DNA of 64,000 bases from Podospora bellae-mahoneyi (taxonomy: Eukaryota > Ascomycota > Sordariomycetes > Sordariales > Podosporaceae), in the NCBI RefSeq assembly GCF_035222275.1, contig NC_085886.1, positions 2,604,001 through 2,668,000 on the forward strand, written 5' to 3'. Under the pieces are notes generated by a model. The model was not told the DNA's origin and did not search any database. It worked only from the letters and a program-made list of their open reading frames with translations. The stretch's first letter is position 1, and each line of letters begins with the position of its first letter. Positions 32,945-43,494 of this stretch are shown here, piece after piece. The position numbers and the translations under genes were made by a program.

Positions 32945-33564
32945 GGTGAGCTCTCGTCCCGGTGGAGGGGCAGGGCGACAAGACGGGTACAAATTAGGTC
33001 ATGACCGGTCAGTTGAGTGAGATGAGTGTTTTCGTCTGGTCAGATCTTTTCATAAGCTCATCACTTCTAAAGTCATCAATTGCAAGGCTGTGAGGTTTAA
33101 TGAAACAAAGAGCAGACAGATATTGTCAACAGGGTCCGAATGAATCGAATTCAGGAAGGAGGCGTGTACTCGGCGTTGGCATAAGGTGAAACGTTCCCCG
33201 GGTTCGTGTAGCTCAGTATATATGCCAGATCAATCGAAAGAAAGTAAATAAACGCTTCGCTCTAAGCTTCAAAAAACAATTGAAAACAGCAGTATTTTGA
33301 TGATATATAAGAGCCAAGGTGTAGTTTATTCAAGGCGCTTTCCGGCCAGGTGGCGCCCCGAACGGCCTTTGTCCCCACAATTCCCCCGTCGCAACAGCTT
33401 CGGACAGGGGCCCCTGGAGCTGAGCCGCTTAAGCTACCCGATAGCACTAACCTTAATCCAGTCTAGCTTTCCTGGGCGCCGACGTCCCATGAATTGTTTC
33501 TGCATTTGATCAATCATTTGTTGATCACACACTTTTTTCTACGAGAGACAGAGATGGACCGATC
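32945..33564. promoter_or_regulatory. Divergent promoter region, OPT transporter / CEM1
   Basis: 620 bp between divergent starts. No gene, clear TATA box or repeat identified; the last 80 bp before 33565 are AT-rich. Confidence 0.45.
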
Positions 33565-34986
33565 ATGCGCCGTGTTGTAGTAACAGGCCTGGGTGCCATC
33601 ACCCCTCTCGGCGCCGGTATCGAGTCAACATGGCGGCGTTTGCTGGCTTCCGAGTCGGGACTCGTCAGTCTCGCCCACCGTTCCCTTCAAGACCTCAAAT
33701 GGAACGGGCTTCCAAGCACAGTGGCCGGCATTGTCCCAGTGCCGCCTGCTGACGGAAGCCACAGCAGGTTCAAGACAGATGAACTATGGCGGGCAGATGA
33801 TTACTTCAAGGCTTCGGAGCAGAGGCGAATGTCGACTTTTGCGCAGTATGCTGTTGCTGCGACAGACATGGCCCTCAAGGACGCGGGGTGGAAGCCAACA
33901 AGACAGGAAGAGCTTGATGCCACTGGTGTTTGTCTGGGAAGTGGGATAGGAAACCTGCACGATATGTATGAGACGAGTGTTGACTTTGAGAGAGATGTAT
34001 GTAGCTTCCCATCCCCATGGATAGAACAACGGCTGAATGTAATTTGTAGGGCTACAAAAAGGTGTTGCCATGGTTCGTCCCCAAGATTTTGATCAATCTA
34101 GCAGCCGGTCATATCGCCATGCAGTATGGATTTCGCGGACCAAACCATGCAGCCACCACAGCATGCACCACGGGCGCACATTCCATTGGAGATGCATCCA
34201 GATTCATCGCCTTTGGTGACGCTGATGTCATGGTTGCTGGTGGTGCCGAATCATGTATCCATCCACTGACCTTTGCCGGCTTTGGGAGGTCGAAATCACT
34301 GTCTCGGGCATTTAACGACAATCCTAGAGCAAGTTCTCGGCCGTTTGATGCGGAGCGTGACGGCTTCGTGGTGGGTGAGGGGGCAGCTGTTCTTGTGCTT
34401 GAAGAACTCGAGCATGCCAAAGCCAGAGGGGCCAACGTTCTGGCTGAGATTAGGGGATATGGATGCAGCGGAGATGCTCACCATGTGACAGCGCCGAGGG
34501 GAGACGGATCAGGAGCTCTGGCAGCTATGAAGAGGGCTCTGAAAAATGCTGGACTGAAGCCAGAGGAGGTGGACTACATCAATGCTCACGCCACCGGAAC
34601 ACCAACTGGCGATGTCGCCGAGGCTGCCGCCATCCGGTCCTTGATGATGGGTGAACAAGGTATGGAGAACGAGAGTCAAGTTACTGTGAGCAGCACCAAG
34701 GGGGCGATTGGACATTTGCTTGGAGCGGCTGGCTCGATCGAAGCTGTCTTTTCCATTCTTGCCATTCGAGACGTAAGTTCTCCCTGTCCAGACACCTATC
34801 TTACGTACAAACTGACAACTTCAGAACGTCGTCCCGCCCACATTGAACCTGAAGAGACCAGATGTTGGACCACAGTTCAACTTTGTTCCCCACGAAGCGC
34901 AGCAGAAGAAGGTCAAGGTGGCCGTGTCAAACAGCTTCGGCTTCGGAGGAACCAATGCCTCGCTGGTATTTTCCCAGCTGGACTAA
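33565..34986 (+). CDS. CEM1: 3-oxoacyl-[acyl-carrier-protein] synthase, mitochondrial type
   Basis: Three exons: 33565-33996, 34050-34772, 34825-34986; introns of 53 and 52 bp; 438 residues. It starts [20 protein letters not shown], the conserved N-terminus of KAS I/II condensing enzymes. The catalytic triad is complete: Cys183 in [14 protein letters not shown], His324 in [11 protein letters not shown] and His366 in [14 protein letters not shown], with the terminal [14 protein letters not shown] loop. Single-domain length and stand-alone KAS, not a megasynthase module, point to the mitochondrial type II fatty-acid pathway (yeast Cem1), which elongates acyl-ACP and supplies octanoyl-ACP for lipoate. 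No long cleavable presequence precedes the motif, as in several fungal homologues where targeting is cryptic; an upstream out-of-frame ATG lies at 33554. tRNA-Val follows 159 bases downstream. Confidence 0.9.
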
Positions 34987-35144
34987 CTGCATAATACAAA
35001 ACTGTAACAATTACACAAATGAATTCAAGTGTGAGACGTCCTCTTCTTTTGTTCGAGACAAATATCTCACCCTCACATTGTCCAAGCTTCAAGCCACTGC
35101 ATCATGTATGACTTTTCCGCCACTCAACCCCAACAGCAACAAAT

Positions 35145-35218
35145 GGTTTCGTGGTGTAGTTGGTTATCACGTCAGTCTAACACACTGAAGGTCTCCAGTT
35201 CGAGCCTGGACGAAATCA
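35145..35218 (+). tRNA. tRNA-Val (anticodon AAC)
   Basis: A 74-nt intronless cloverleaf: acceptor GGTTTCG pairs with CGAAATC (one G-U), anticodon stem TCAGT/ACTGA is perfect around loop CTAACAC (anticodon 35179-35181), and T-stem TCCAG/CTGGA is perfect around TTCGAGC. The discriminator base is A. A T-run about 40 bases downstream can serve as Pol III terminator. The sequence closely resembles fungal tRNA-Val(AAC). Confidence 0.95.
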
Positions 35219-35446
35219 GAACCATTTCGGCAGGACTCATAAATCCCGCAAACTTCTCTTTTTGCCCCCCTGGTTGAAACTATTCCCCTGGATATCCCTA
35301 CATTGTCGACCCTAACCCTTATCAACAAAAGCTCCCTCCAACGCCAAGACAACTTTTTTCGAATCAAAGCTCCTTTGAGCTCCATGACGTTGAGCTTGGA
35401 AGCTCCCATATCCCTCCCTCCGCAACAAACCCTTAGAAACACAATA

Positions 35447-36514
35447 ATGGCGACCTCAAGTTGCTGTCGCGCCAGCCTATCAAGGCGACCAATCTCGATA
35501 CTAGGTCAAATACACCCAACATCCACCCAAACAAGCAGAATTCTCTCTTCACAATGCGCCCGCGCAGCAGTCTCCTCCCCAGCATCACCATGTAGCAGCA
35601 CCACCAAAAGACCCCTCCACACCACCCCCAAACCCCAAATCTCCCTCGCCGAGATCCTCAAAAAAACCGGCATAGCCCAGACCACGGGCAGGTCCTACAT
35701 GATCTACCAAGCCACCGAGCAGCTCCACAAAGCCTGCGCCGCCCAGGCAGAGTACACCATCGACCCCGAAGACAGGAAGGCGTCCAAGCTGAAGCACACT
35801 CCCGACGGGGAGGAGATTGGGAGGAGCGGGGGTGGTGGTGGGGAGGGAGGTTCTGCCAAGGGGGGTGTCTGGCATGAGGGTTTTGTTTCCCCCCTTCTAT
35901 CCCACCAACCCAACTACATGCTAATGTGATGGACAGAAATGGGACTACTACCAACATTCAGTACATGGTCCCAGGTCACCATGCTACACATGTACCTCCT
36001 CGTCGTCCGCTTCCGCGACATGCCCAAGATCCAACAAACGACCTTTCAGGACGGGCTTGTAAACCATTTCTTTTACGAGGCGGAGGCAAAGATGGATCTG
36101 GTGCATAATCTCACGTCGAGGGTGATTAGGCAGAAGTATCTGAAGGATTTGTTTGTGCAGTGGAGGGGGTTGGTGCTGGCGTATGATGAGGCATTGGCCA
36201 AGGATAGCGATGCTGTTTTGGCCGGGGCGGTTTGGAGGAATTTGTACAAGGCTGACGAAAATGTGGACGTGAGGAGGTTGGCGGCGGCGGTGGGGTATAT
36301 GAGGAGGGGGATGGCGGATTTGGCGCATAAGGGGGAGGAGGATTTGGTGATGAAGGGGAAGAGGGTGTTTGATGAGTGGGGGGGTGTGAAGGCCGAGTTG
36401 AGGGGGGTGGACGTGCCGAGTTCGCAGGTGAAGGGGCTGATGGATGCGGAGGGGTTGAGCAGTAGTGAGCCGGCTGTGAAGGAAGGGGTGAAAGGGTCGA
36501 GGTTTGGTTCTTGA
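35447..36514 (+). CDS. CBP3: CBP3/UQCC1-type ubiquinol-cytochrome c chaperone
   Basis: Two exons, 35447-35879 and 35937-36514, 336 residues. The start (MATSSCCRASLSRRPIS) opens an Arg/Ser-rich, acid-free N-terminus typical of a mitochondrial presequence; an in-frame ATG at 35384 is less suitable. The chaperone domain begins in exon 1 (LAEILKKTGIAQTTGRSYMIYQATEQLHKACAAQ) and continues in exon 2 with LLPTFSTWSQVTMLHMYLLVVRFRDMP, the family hallmark. A Gly-rich loop (about residues 127-140) lies next to the splice site. The 57-bp intron uses donor GTTTTG, unusual for this genome, with branch CTAAT and acceptor ACAG; an alternative same-phase donor (GTGTCT) lies 15 bp upstream and would remove VWHE. 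In yeast Cbp3-Cbp6 binds the mitoribosome exit and newly made cytochrome b. The stop is 100 bp from the convergent DHFR stop. Confidence 0.87.
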
Positions 36515-36614
36515 GGGGAAAGAAGGCGGGGGGAGTGTACGATATATGGAATGTATTATATGCCGACCAACACAGTACAAAAACCGCCATCGTTATACGT
36601 TCCGTGCCGTGAGC

Positions 36615-37220
36615 CTAATCAACCCTCTCCCACATCTCAAACTCATACCCCGTCTCGTCGTCTGTCCCCTCCTTTTCCACCTGTCGTCCCCTGGGCACCT
36701 CCTCCCCAACCCACTCATCCATTTTTTGCTGTTCCACCCTCTGCCATTCCCCTCCCTCCTTGAGCTCCAACGGGAAAACAGCATCACACTCCCACTCCCT
36801 CTCCACCCTCGTCAACAAAATCCGCCTCGTCTCTCTCAACCCGAGCGCAGCTTTATAGATCTCCGCCCCACCGATAACAAACACCCTCCCCGCTTCCCCC
36901 TTCCCGTCCTCCCTAACCCACTGCAGCGCCTTTTCCAGAGATCCAGCCCAGAGTGATTTGTCTTCCCGTTTTTCAACCCCCCCGATGGAACGACTGACAA
37001 CTATATTTAACCTGTCTGGCAGAGGGCGAAACTTTGCCGGGATGGAGTCCCATGTCTTGCGTCCCATGATGACGACGTTCTGAACACTGGGGGAAGGGGA
37101 GCGTTTGGTGACGCGGGCAAAGTAGGCCATTTCTTTCTTGAGGGAGGGCCAGGGGAGGGTGCCGGAGAGGCCGATGCCCATTTTGGGGGTGGAGGCGAGG
37201 ATGAGGGTTAATTCTCTCAT
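36615..37220 (-). CDS. DFR1: Dihydrofolate reductase
   Basis: Single exon, 201 residues. The start at 37220 (MRELTLILAS) fits the N-terminal beta strand of DHFR; the frame is open further upstream without coding character. Conserved elements in order: LASTPKMGIGLSGTLPW (loop contacting folate and NADPH), KKEMAYFARVT with Glu30 as the carboxylate that contacts the pteridine, VVIMGRKTWDSIP (NADPH binding), LPDRLNIVVSRS, and VFVIGGAEIYKAAL, the second glycine motif. The C-terminal GYEFEMWER strand ends the fold. It reduces dihydrofolate to tetrahydrofolate with NADPH for thymidylate, purine and methionine synthesis. Monofunctional, as usual in fungi. Confidence 0.95.
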   Translation of the reverse strand: MRELTLILASTPKMGIGLSGTLPWPSLKKEMAYFARVTKRSPSPSVQNVVIMGRKTWDSIPAKFRPLPDRLNIVVSRSIGGVEKREDKSLWAGSLEKALQWVREDGKGEAGRVFVIGGAEIYKAALGLRETRRILLTRVEREWECDAVFPLELKEGGEWQRVEQQKMDEWVGEEVPRGRQVEKEGTDDETGYEFEMWERVD

Positions 37221-37629
37221 ATTTTGGCTGTTTTGTAAGAGAAATGATATGTTTGGGGGTTGAGGTCGGGACGGGTGAAAGGTCGTGTGGAATGAATCAG
37301 GTGCACGAGGAACGAGAAAATGTGGAGCGGGAGAAAAAGGTGTGAAATGGGGTGGTGTGATTGGCTGGTGGTGTCTTTGAGATGACAACTTTTCGGGGAG
37401 GTTAGGTGAGCGTTATGGATGGATACAAAGTTGAACAGATGTGTGCTCTGCAAGACATCGAGGTGATTATGGAGGTTATGAGCTTTTGTTCAGAGCTTTG
37501 ACGAGTTGATTTCCATGCTTCTTGAATCTGGTGATTTGCATTTCAGCTGACCCAGGCTATCATGCAAAGATCAACTATATATACAAGTGTGTTGATACAA
37601 TTTTCTATCTCCCCACCTCACACACCAGC
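37221..37629. other. Intergenic region between DHFR and the mitochondrial membrane-protein gene
   Basis: 409 bp upstream of DHFR and downstream of the next minus-strand gene; should contain the DHFR promoter. No other feature. Confidence 0.45.
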
Positions 37630-38649
37630 TTATGGATTCACGGAATTCGGCCTAATAGGCAACAACCTATCCATCGCCCTCCCGTCATCCAACGCCCACC
37701 CACCCGTCGTGTCCAACTTGTACGTCACCCCACCAACCACGATCTTGGTGAAGCCCTCCCTGCTGAACGACCTCACAATGCCCGGCCACACTCCCTTGAA
37801 AGCCTTCTTGGCGTCCCTGAACGGAGCGGTGAGGAGATGGTTCATGGTGTACTCCCTCTCCTTCTTGGCCGCCTCAATAGCGGCCCTCTGCCTCCTGACC
37901 TGCTCAGCCACGCTCAACGGCTCCTCGACCGCAACGCCGATCCGCTTGTTGTACTCAAACATGCTGCTCATCCGGAAGGGCAGCTCAATCTCGTGAGGCA
38001 TGTAGAGCTTCTTCTTTGGCTTCAGAAAGGGGAACATCCTCTGGGTGGTTACTTCGATGTACAGGGGACCCTGGCCGGAGGGTTTGGCGGCTGCTTTGAC
38101 GAGGGAGGAGGAGGAGGAGGAGACGGCGGTGATGGTCTTGATGATGCGGCCGGTGCCCATGATGAAGTAGGTTGCCATGGCGGCCATGGCGAGGCAGATG
38201 ACGCCGTAGGCGTGGGGGATCCACCATGCCAGGCCTTCGGGGGGGTGGAGCTGGATGGTCCAGTAGTGGTAGACGGAGTAGGAGATGCAGAACATGCCTG
38301 AGGCAAAGCAGCCGGTGCGGAACCAGAGGTGGGAGGGGGATTCATAGAGGAGGGTCCGGGGTTTTTGGGCGATGATGTTGGCGTAGGAGGAGGGAGGGGC
38401 GCGGGTTGAGGCGAGGAGGGGGGAGATGGAGGGTTTGGGGACTGATTGGGTTGGTTTTACTAGGAGGGAGGGTCTGGGGGCTGGTGGTGTAGGGACTTTT
38501 GGTTTAGGGGCTTTCTTCAGGAGGCGGAGGGAGGTGGTGAAGAAGCGGGTTTGGAGGGGTGGTGGTGTGCATTTGCAGGATGAGAGTTGGGTTTGGCGAA
38601 GGGTGAAGAAGTGCCATTGAGCCGGCAGGCCTCGGGAGAAGGAGGCCAT
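37630..38649 (-). CDS. Predicted two-pass mitochondrial membrane protein, uncharacterised
   Basis: Single exon, 339 residues. The N-terminus (MASFSRGLPAQWHFFTLRQ ... TRFFTTSLRLLKK) is basic, acid-free and carries an RFFTTS-like processing context, so mitochondrial import is likely. A Pro/Lys-rich linker leads to RTLLYESPSHLWFRTGCFASG and a first hydrophobic segment (CFASGMFCISYSVYHYW); a second follows (AYGVICLAMAAMATYFIM), then TGRIIKTI. A beta-type region (LYIEVTTQRMFPF, LPFRM) and a charged helix (AEQVRRQRAAIEAAKKERE) complete the protein. Topology and the G-R-I-I exit motif recall TMEM223-like mitochondrial proteins, but that similarity is by eye and uncertain. It is head-to-head with PDX1, another mitochondrial gene. 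Confidence 0.6.
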   Translation of the reverse strand: MASFSRGLPAQWHFFTLRQTQLSSCKCTPPPLQTRFFTTSLRLLKKAPKPKVPTPPAPRPSLLVKPTQSVPKPSISPLLASTRAPPSSYANIIAQKPRTLLYESPSHLWFRTGCFASGMFCISYSVYHYWTIQLHPPEGLAWWIPHAYGVICLAMAAMATYFIMGTGRIIKTITAVSSSSSSLVKAAAKPSGQGPLYIEVTTQRMFPFLKPKKKLYMPHEIELPFRMSSMFEYNKRIGVAVEEPLSVAEQVRRQRAAIEAAKKEREYTMNHLLTAPFRDAKKAFKGVWPGIVRSFSREGFTKIVVGGVTYKLDTTGGWALDDGRAMDRLLPIRPNSVNP

Positions 38650-39163
38650 CTAAGGAGATATTAGTTCGGATATTATTTGTATTAGTTTCCTGAAATCTAG
38701 AAGCTATATCATACCTTGAGTAAAGGCGGTGCAATTGGCTGGCCACTTACACGATGATGTAGAGGCCTTGTCACTTTACGGCACCAGCCAAAAAATGTCG
38801 GTGCCGGCGCAATGTTTCGGCGACAGGTGCAGCTTGGCGTCAGTTGCGATAAAAGAGATTAGATTACGATTAGATGCGGGACGGCTTCTCCCGAGCTGAG
38901 GTGACAAACAAGGAACATGGGGGTCGACGGCGTGGGAGGAAGTGGGTTTCTCGGTCGCATTCCTTGGACCCTGGCCCTTGAAGCTGTCGACTGGATCCAT
39001 CAAAAATGTTTAGTCGCAGGTGGCCCAAGCTTTTTGGTGGCTCCCCAACCGTTCTTGAAGCTGGCACTTTGGATACATAATCCCAGCTCCCTTCTTCGAG
39101 ACCCTTTGAAAGGTCCCCACGTTCGCAACCTCGTCGGAGTCCACCAGCATCGTCGTCATCATC
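38650..39163. promoter_or_regulatory. Shared divergent promoter, mitochondrial membrane protein / PDX1
   Basis: 514 bp between two divergent ATGs, both for predicted mitochondrial proteins. An apparent minus-strand frame that overlaps it is incidental. Confidence 0.5.
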
Positions 39164-40543
39164 ATGGCATCCTTTGCGGCTGCTTGCCGCGTGTCTGCGC
39201 GCCTGGCCACCAGAAGACTGCAGCAGGATGTCACAGTTAAAAGTCCGTTCTGTTGAGCTTGAGCACAGCAAAAGCCCGCGTCACTAATATGCCCTCATAT
39301 AGGTTTCCGAACATCGGCCGCCGCCCTTGCGGCTCAAAACTTCACCATGCCCGCCCTCTCCCCTACCATGACCGAAGGCAACATTGCGAGCTGGAAGATT
39401 AAGGAGGGCGAAAAGTTTCAGGCCGGCGATGTGCTCCTCGAGATCGAAACCGACAAGGCGACCATGGATGTGGAAGCCCAGGAGGACGGCATCATGATGA
39501 AGATCATGCACGGCGACGGAAGCAAGAGTGTACAAGTTGGCACACGGATAGCAGTCGTCGCCGAAGAAGGTGATGACATTAGCGCCCTCGAGATTCCCGC
39601 TGACGAGGTCTCCGCTCAACCTACCAAGGCTGCGGAAGCTCCGGATACCTATACTCCGGCTCCCCCAAACCCCTCCGAACCCGCCGAGCCACCCAAGTCC
39701 GACTCCACCCCCAAAGCCGCCGTTAAGCCCGGGCACAAGACAACCCACAGGACCTATCCCCTATACCCATCTGTCGAACACCTCTTGAAGGTTAATGGCC
39801 TCGACAAATCCGAAGCCAAGAAGATCACCCCCACCGGACCCAACGGACGTCTGCTCAAGGGTGATGTTCTGGCTTATCTCGGCAAAATCAAGGCCGACAT
39901 TCCTGCCAAGATTGAGTCCCGATTCGAGAAGCAATCCCACCTGGATTTGAGCAACATCAAGGTCGCTGCTGCGAAGCCTGCTCCTGTTGGAAAGTCCGCC
40001 AAGGAAGCCGCTCCTGCCCCTCCTCCGGCGCCCGTCAAAGCCACTGTTACTCTCCCCGTCTCCTTGTCAGCGGTTCTCCAGGCCCAGAAGAAGATTAACG
40101 ACTCCCTCGGTATCTTCCTCCCTATCTCTACGTTCATCGCCCGCGCCACCGACTTGGCCAACGACGAACTTCCGGTGCCCAAGGGGTACCAACCCACAGC
40201 TGATGAGCTCTTCAACCAGGTCCTTGGTCTAGACAAGGCCCACAGTGGAGCCAAGGTGTCCAGGGGTGCCTACGTTCCCCAGGTAGGCTCCCTTACTCCT
40301 AAGGGAGCTGTCCTTCCCAAGCCTACTGCTGCGCCTGTGAAGAAGGACATCTTTGACATTCTGGCTGCCAGCCCTTCACCCAAACCCAAGGCCACCGCCT
40401 CTAAGTTGTCCCCCGGTTTGTCGGCTGTTGGACCCAACGTTTTCAGCCTGCAGGTCCCCAGAGATGAGGAGAAGAGAGCAAAGATCTTCTTGGAGAGAGT
40501 GAAGCTGGTGTTGGAGAATGAGCCAGGGCGGTTGGTGTTGTGA
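39164..40543 (+). CDS. PDX1: Pyruvate dehydrogenase complex protein X (E3-binding protein)
   Basis: Two exons, 39164-39242 and 39303-40543; 439 residues. The 60-bp intron (donor GTCCGT, branch CACTAAT, acceptor ATAG) joins DVTVKS to FRTSAAALAAQNFTMPALSP, completing the mitochondrial presequence (MASFAAACRVSARLATRRLQQ). A lipoyl domain spans about residues 39-115; the lipoylated lysine is Lys78 in ETDKATM. A Pro/Ala/Thr-rich hinge is followed by the E3-binding domain (about 181-221: YPSVEHLLKVNGLDKSEAKKITPTG and GRLLKGDVLAYLG). The remaining ~200 residues lack the HxxxDG acyltransferase motif, which separates protein X from the E2 subunit. Protein X docks dihydrolipoamide dehydrogenase onto the E2 core in the mitochondrial matrix. 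Confidence 0.9.
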
Positions 40544-42204
40544 TTACAAACTCTTCTTTATTTTGCGTTTTCAAAAGGATGGTTGTGTTGGAGTTTAGCA
40601 TGATGAAACGGGACAAGTATAGATGTGTTTATCCATGGGCGTGTTTTGCGTGCTTACTGGTTAACTTTGATATGTGTAGAATGTATGAATGGACATATAT
40701 GACTGGCCACTTTTATTTCTTCCGTAATCCGGCTCTTATGCTCGTTGATCTAAGACTTCCGTCGGCACTCATTTTCAGACTTTCAAATTCAACTGCTAAT
40801 GAATAGATTTGCCAGCTTGGGTACATATCGGTCTCCGACCCATCGTCCTCTCCATTTACTTTTAGTTACCCTTTCCAATCACGGGATAGAAGTTACCGTT
40901 CCTCCACACCGCAGCTCCATTAGCTGCTTGTCACGATTATTTTCCTTATCTGCCCTTACTGATAGGATCTACTAGCCACCGGCTATCCATCCTCTGCCCC
41001 TAATTCCCGCCAAAGTCGAGCAACCGCGTGCAACAACCTCAAACCCAGGGACATGTCTCGTCAAACCGGCCAACGGGAACAGAAGGCACGTTTCGCCTGC
41101 CTCATCAAACTGTCTCTTCAAGTCGGAACCGAGAAAGAAGGGGCCCAAGACAGCTTGATTCCACTTGCTTCCGTTTATCTTTCGTGTCTTCGTCACTCGA
41201 GACGCCTGCGAGACAATAGACAACCTGCTCAATGTTAAACCTTCCAAGGCACTTTTCAAAAGCCCGTTCAGACCTAGGGGGTATCCATCCTTTGATCGAT
41301 ATTCTCTCGAGGTGGAGAGGCATATGATTCATTCCTAGCTGTCAAGTCCCATAACCCCACGTAGAGAGGAACGGCTCACAAGTCCAACTTTGACACCAGC
41401 TTTGACACAAGCACAAAGCAACCCTCCCAGCCGGCATTGCCGTACTTGTTGAACTCCGTGTTGGAGTCGGGTACTCGCCTCGATTACGCGCAACCTCGTT
41501 GCCACAGCATGGAAACAAGAATAGTTGCCTATCATCAATGAGAGGACAGTTTGACGATGGATAGAGTTGAGGCGAGCAGTTTACACAACGCAAGAGAAAA
41601 AAGAACTCATCATTCCACATCTTTATGAGAGTTGCCAGGCAACCTGCCAGCTGCAGTATTGTCTATGACAAGAGACCAAGTGCTAATTTGTCTACAAGAT
41701 TGAGCGTAGGTGATCCAGCTCCATTGCACCAACCCCACTAAGTCTAGACCACCCAATTCTAATTTCCTCTAGACTGATTAAGTCCAAGGTAGACTCATCA
41801 GCATCTCCCGACCTAGCTGGCCAACATGTGTTTAATAGATATTTGAGAGTCTGCCTGGAAGATCAAGAAGAAGAACTCATCAACCCACAGGCGCCAACCA
41901 AGCAAGCAGGCAATCCCATCCCCCCCAAAGTGACCCAACCCATTCATTGCACGATTGCTCACCTGGAACAGATTCCAGGGTCGTGCTGAGCACAACGGCA
42001 ACACCCGGACCTCAGTCCGAAGACATGCTGAGGGCAGAACGGCAACACCCAAAAACAAAGTCTGGGGGGCCCTGCTATTTTCTTTCTCAGTCATATAGCT
42101 CAACTGGGTTGATCAAATCCAGAGCTATTGCTGATGATTTGATGATACATCGTGTTATCCTGGACCATAAGTAGCTGACCAGGTAATTACATGATGTTTT
42201 TTTC

Positions 42205-42292
42205 CATGAGAGGAATCGAACCTGTGATATTTTGACATCTGTGGTGGTGGCTGAGGGGGGACAGAGCCACCTACCGCTTAGCTAATGTGGTA
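42205..42292 (-). other. Degenerate tRNA-like sequence
   Basis: On the minus strand a perfect A-box (TAGCTAAGCGG, 42284-42274) is followed 51 bases later by a perfect B-box (GGTTCGATTCC, 42222-42212). The T-stem (ACAGG/CCTCT) has one mismatch. The acceptor halves do not pair and there is no downstream T-run, so a functional tRNA is unlikely; a decayed tRNA or tRNA-derived element fits better. Confidence 0.35.
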
Positions 42293-43494
42293 GAGCTCTT
42301 GGATTTGTTGGGGAGGACGATGAAGTTGCTGGCTACGAGGGGAAAGTTATGGGAGTAGCTGCTTCCTCTTTGGATGGGGTGGAGATGGTTGATGGAGGGG
42401 AGGGGGGCGGGGGGTTGTGGTGAGGAAGGAGCAGCTCTCGCCTCGAGAAGCTAACGTCGGTCAAGCGGTTGGCGTCGCTGGTGTCCTTATGCTCGCGCAA
42501 CAGGATAGTTTTTAGTGTACCGGGACCGCCTGTCATTGTCTTTTCTCTTACAGCTGTAAGCTTATCACTTTAAATTTCATGCGAGATCGACAATCAGTCT
42601 ACCAACTGATCAGTTGAGCCATCGCCTCTTTCTAACGGAGAGCAACGAGGTTCATATTAGCAGGTGTAACTTATCAATGGCACAGTCGCCACAATCCGGG
42701 TCAACGACATATGTCTGCAGCCCACGTACACAAATAGCCAGCTTGCTCGAGAAAAGGGGCAATCTATCCAGCGGCAGATACTCAGGGGTTCATGTTGAAC
42801 AACTAGATGACCGACACCGCTGGATTACAAGATGTCAATCCTCTCCTTGGCCAGCTGACATCATGTGCGGTGCGCCATGTGCCCTATGTCCAACAACGGA
42901 CAACGAGGCCACAAATACACGGCGCAATGGGCGACATATGCTCCATGTGGTCATCGCTTCCACCGCACCAAACCAACTATGCAGTGACAGTATCCCCGAC
43001 TCGACGACCCATTGAATATCCAATATTCAGAGGAGACTCAGCGCACAACTGTCATCCCGCAGTCATGAGTTCAGATGGCAGGAGGCAGCAGGCAACGTCT
43101 TACCTTACCCAACATGAAGGCGTCAACCACCAAACCCTTCAACACAGACATGTTTCGGCTAATAGTTGTACAAGACAGACCCTGTGAACAGCACATCATT
43201 CTAACCGCTCAGCTCTGACAGATGCGGTCCAGGCCAGGGCCTCCAACAACCAGACCACGTTGAACCAAGACATACTTGCAAAGACTCACCTTAATCTTCT
43301 TCTTGACCTACCTTACCCACGATAGCTCAAACAGCCCGCGCCGCAGTCTCCTTCTTCACCCTTTCTCACTCATGCATACCGCCACCCCAGTCCATCCACA
43401 CATGCAGCTCCCAATATCTGCGTAACATACCTACCTACCTTAGCCCTTTTCCCCGCCCCCAAACCCGCGCCCATGATCACCTCAGGGTCCATGA

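Noticed and set aside
33205-33230. GTGTAGCTCAG string resembling a tRNA D-arm
   Set aside because: No matching anticodon or T-arm follows within tRNA distance.
38870-39271. 133-codon minus-strand frame overlapping the PDX1 start
   Set aside because: It is antisense to PDX1 exon 1 and its promoter and has no recognisable features.
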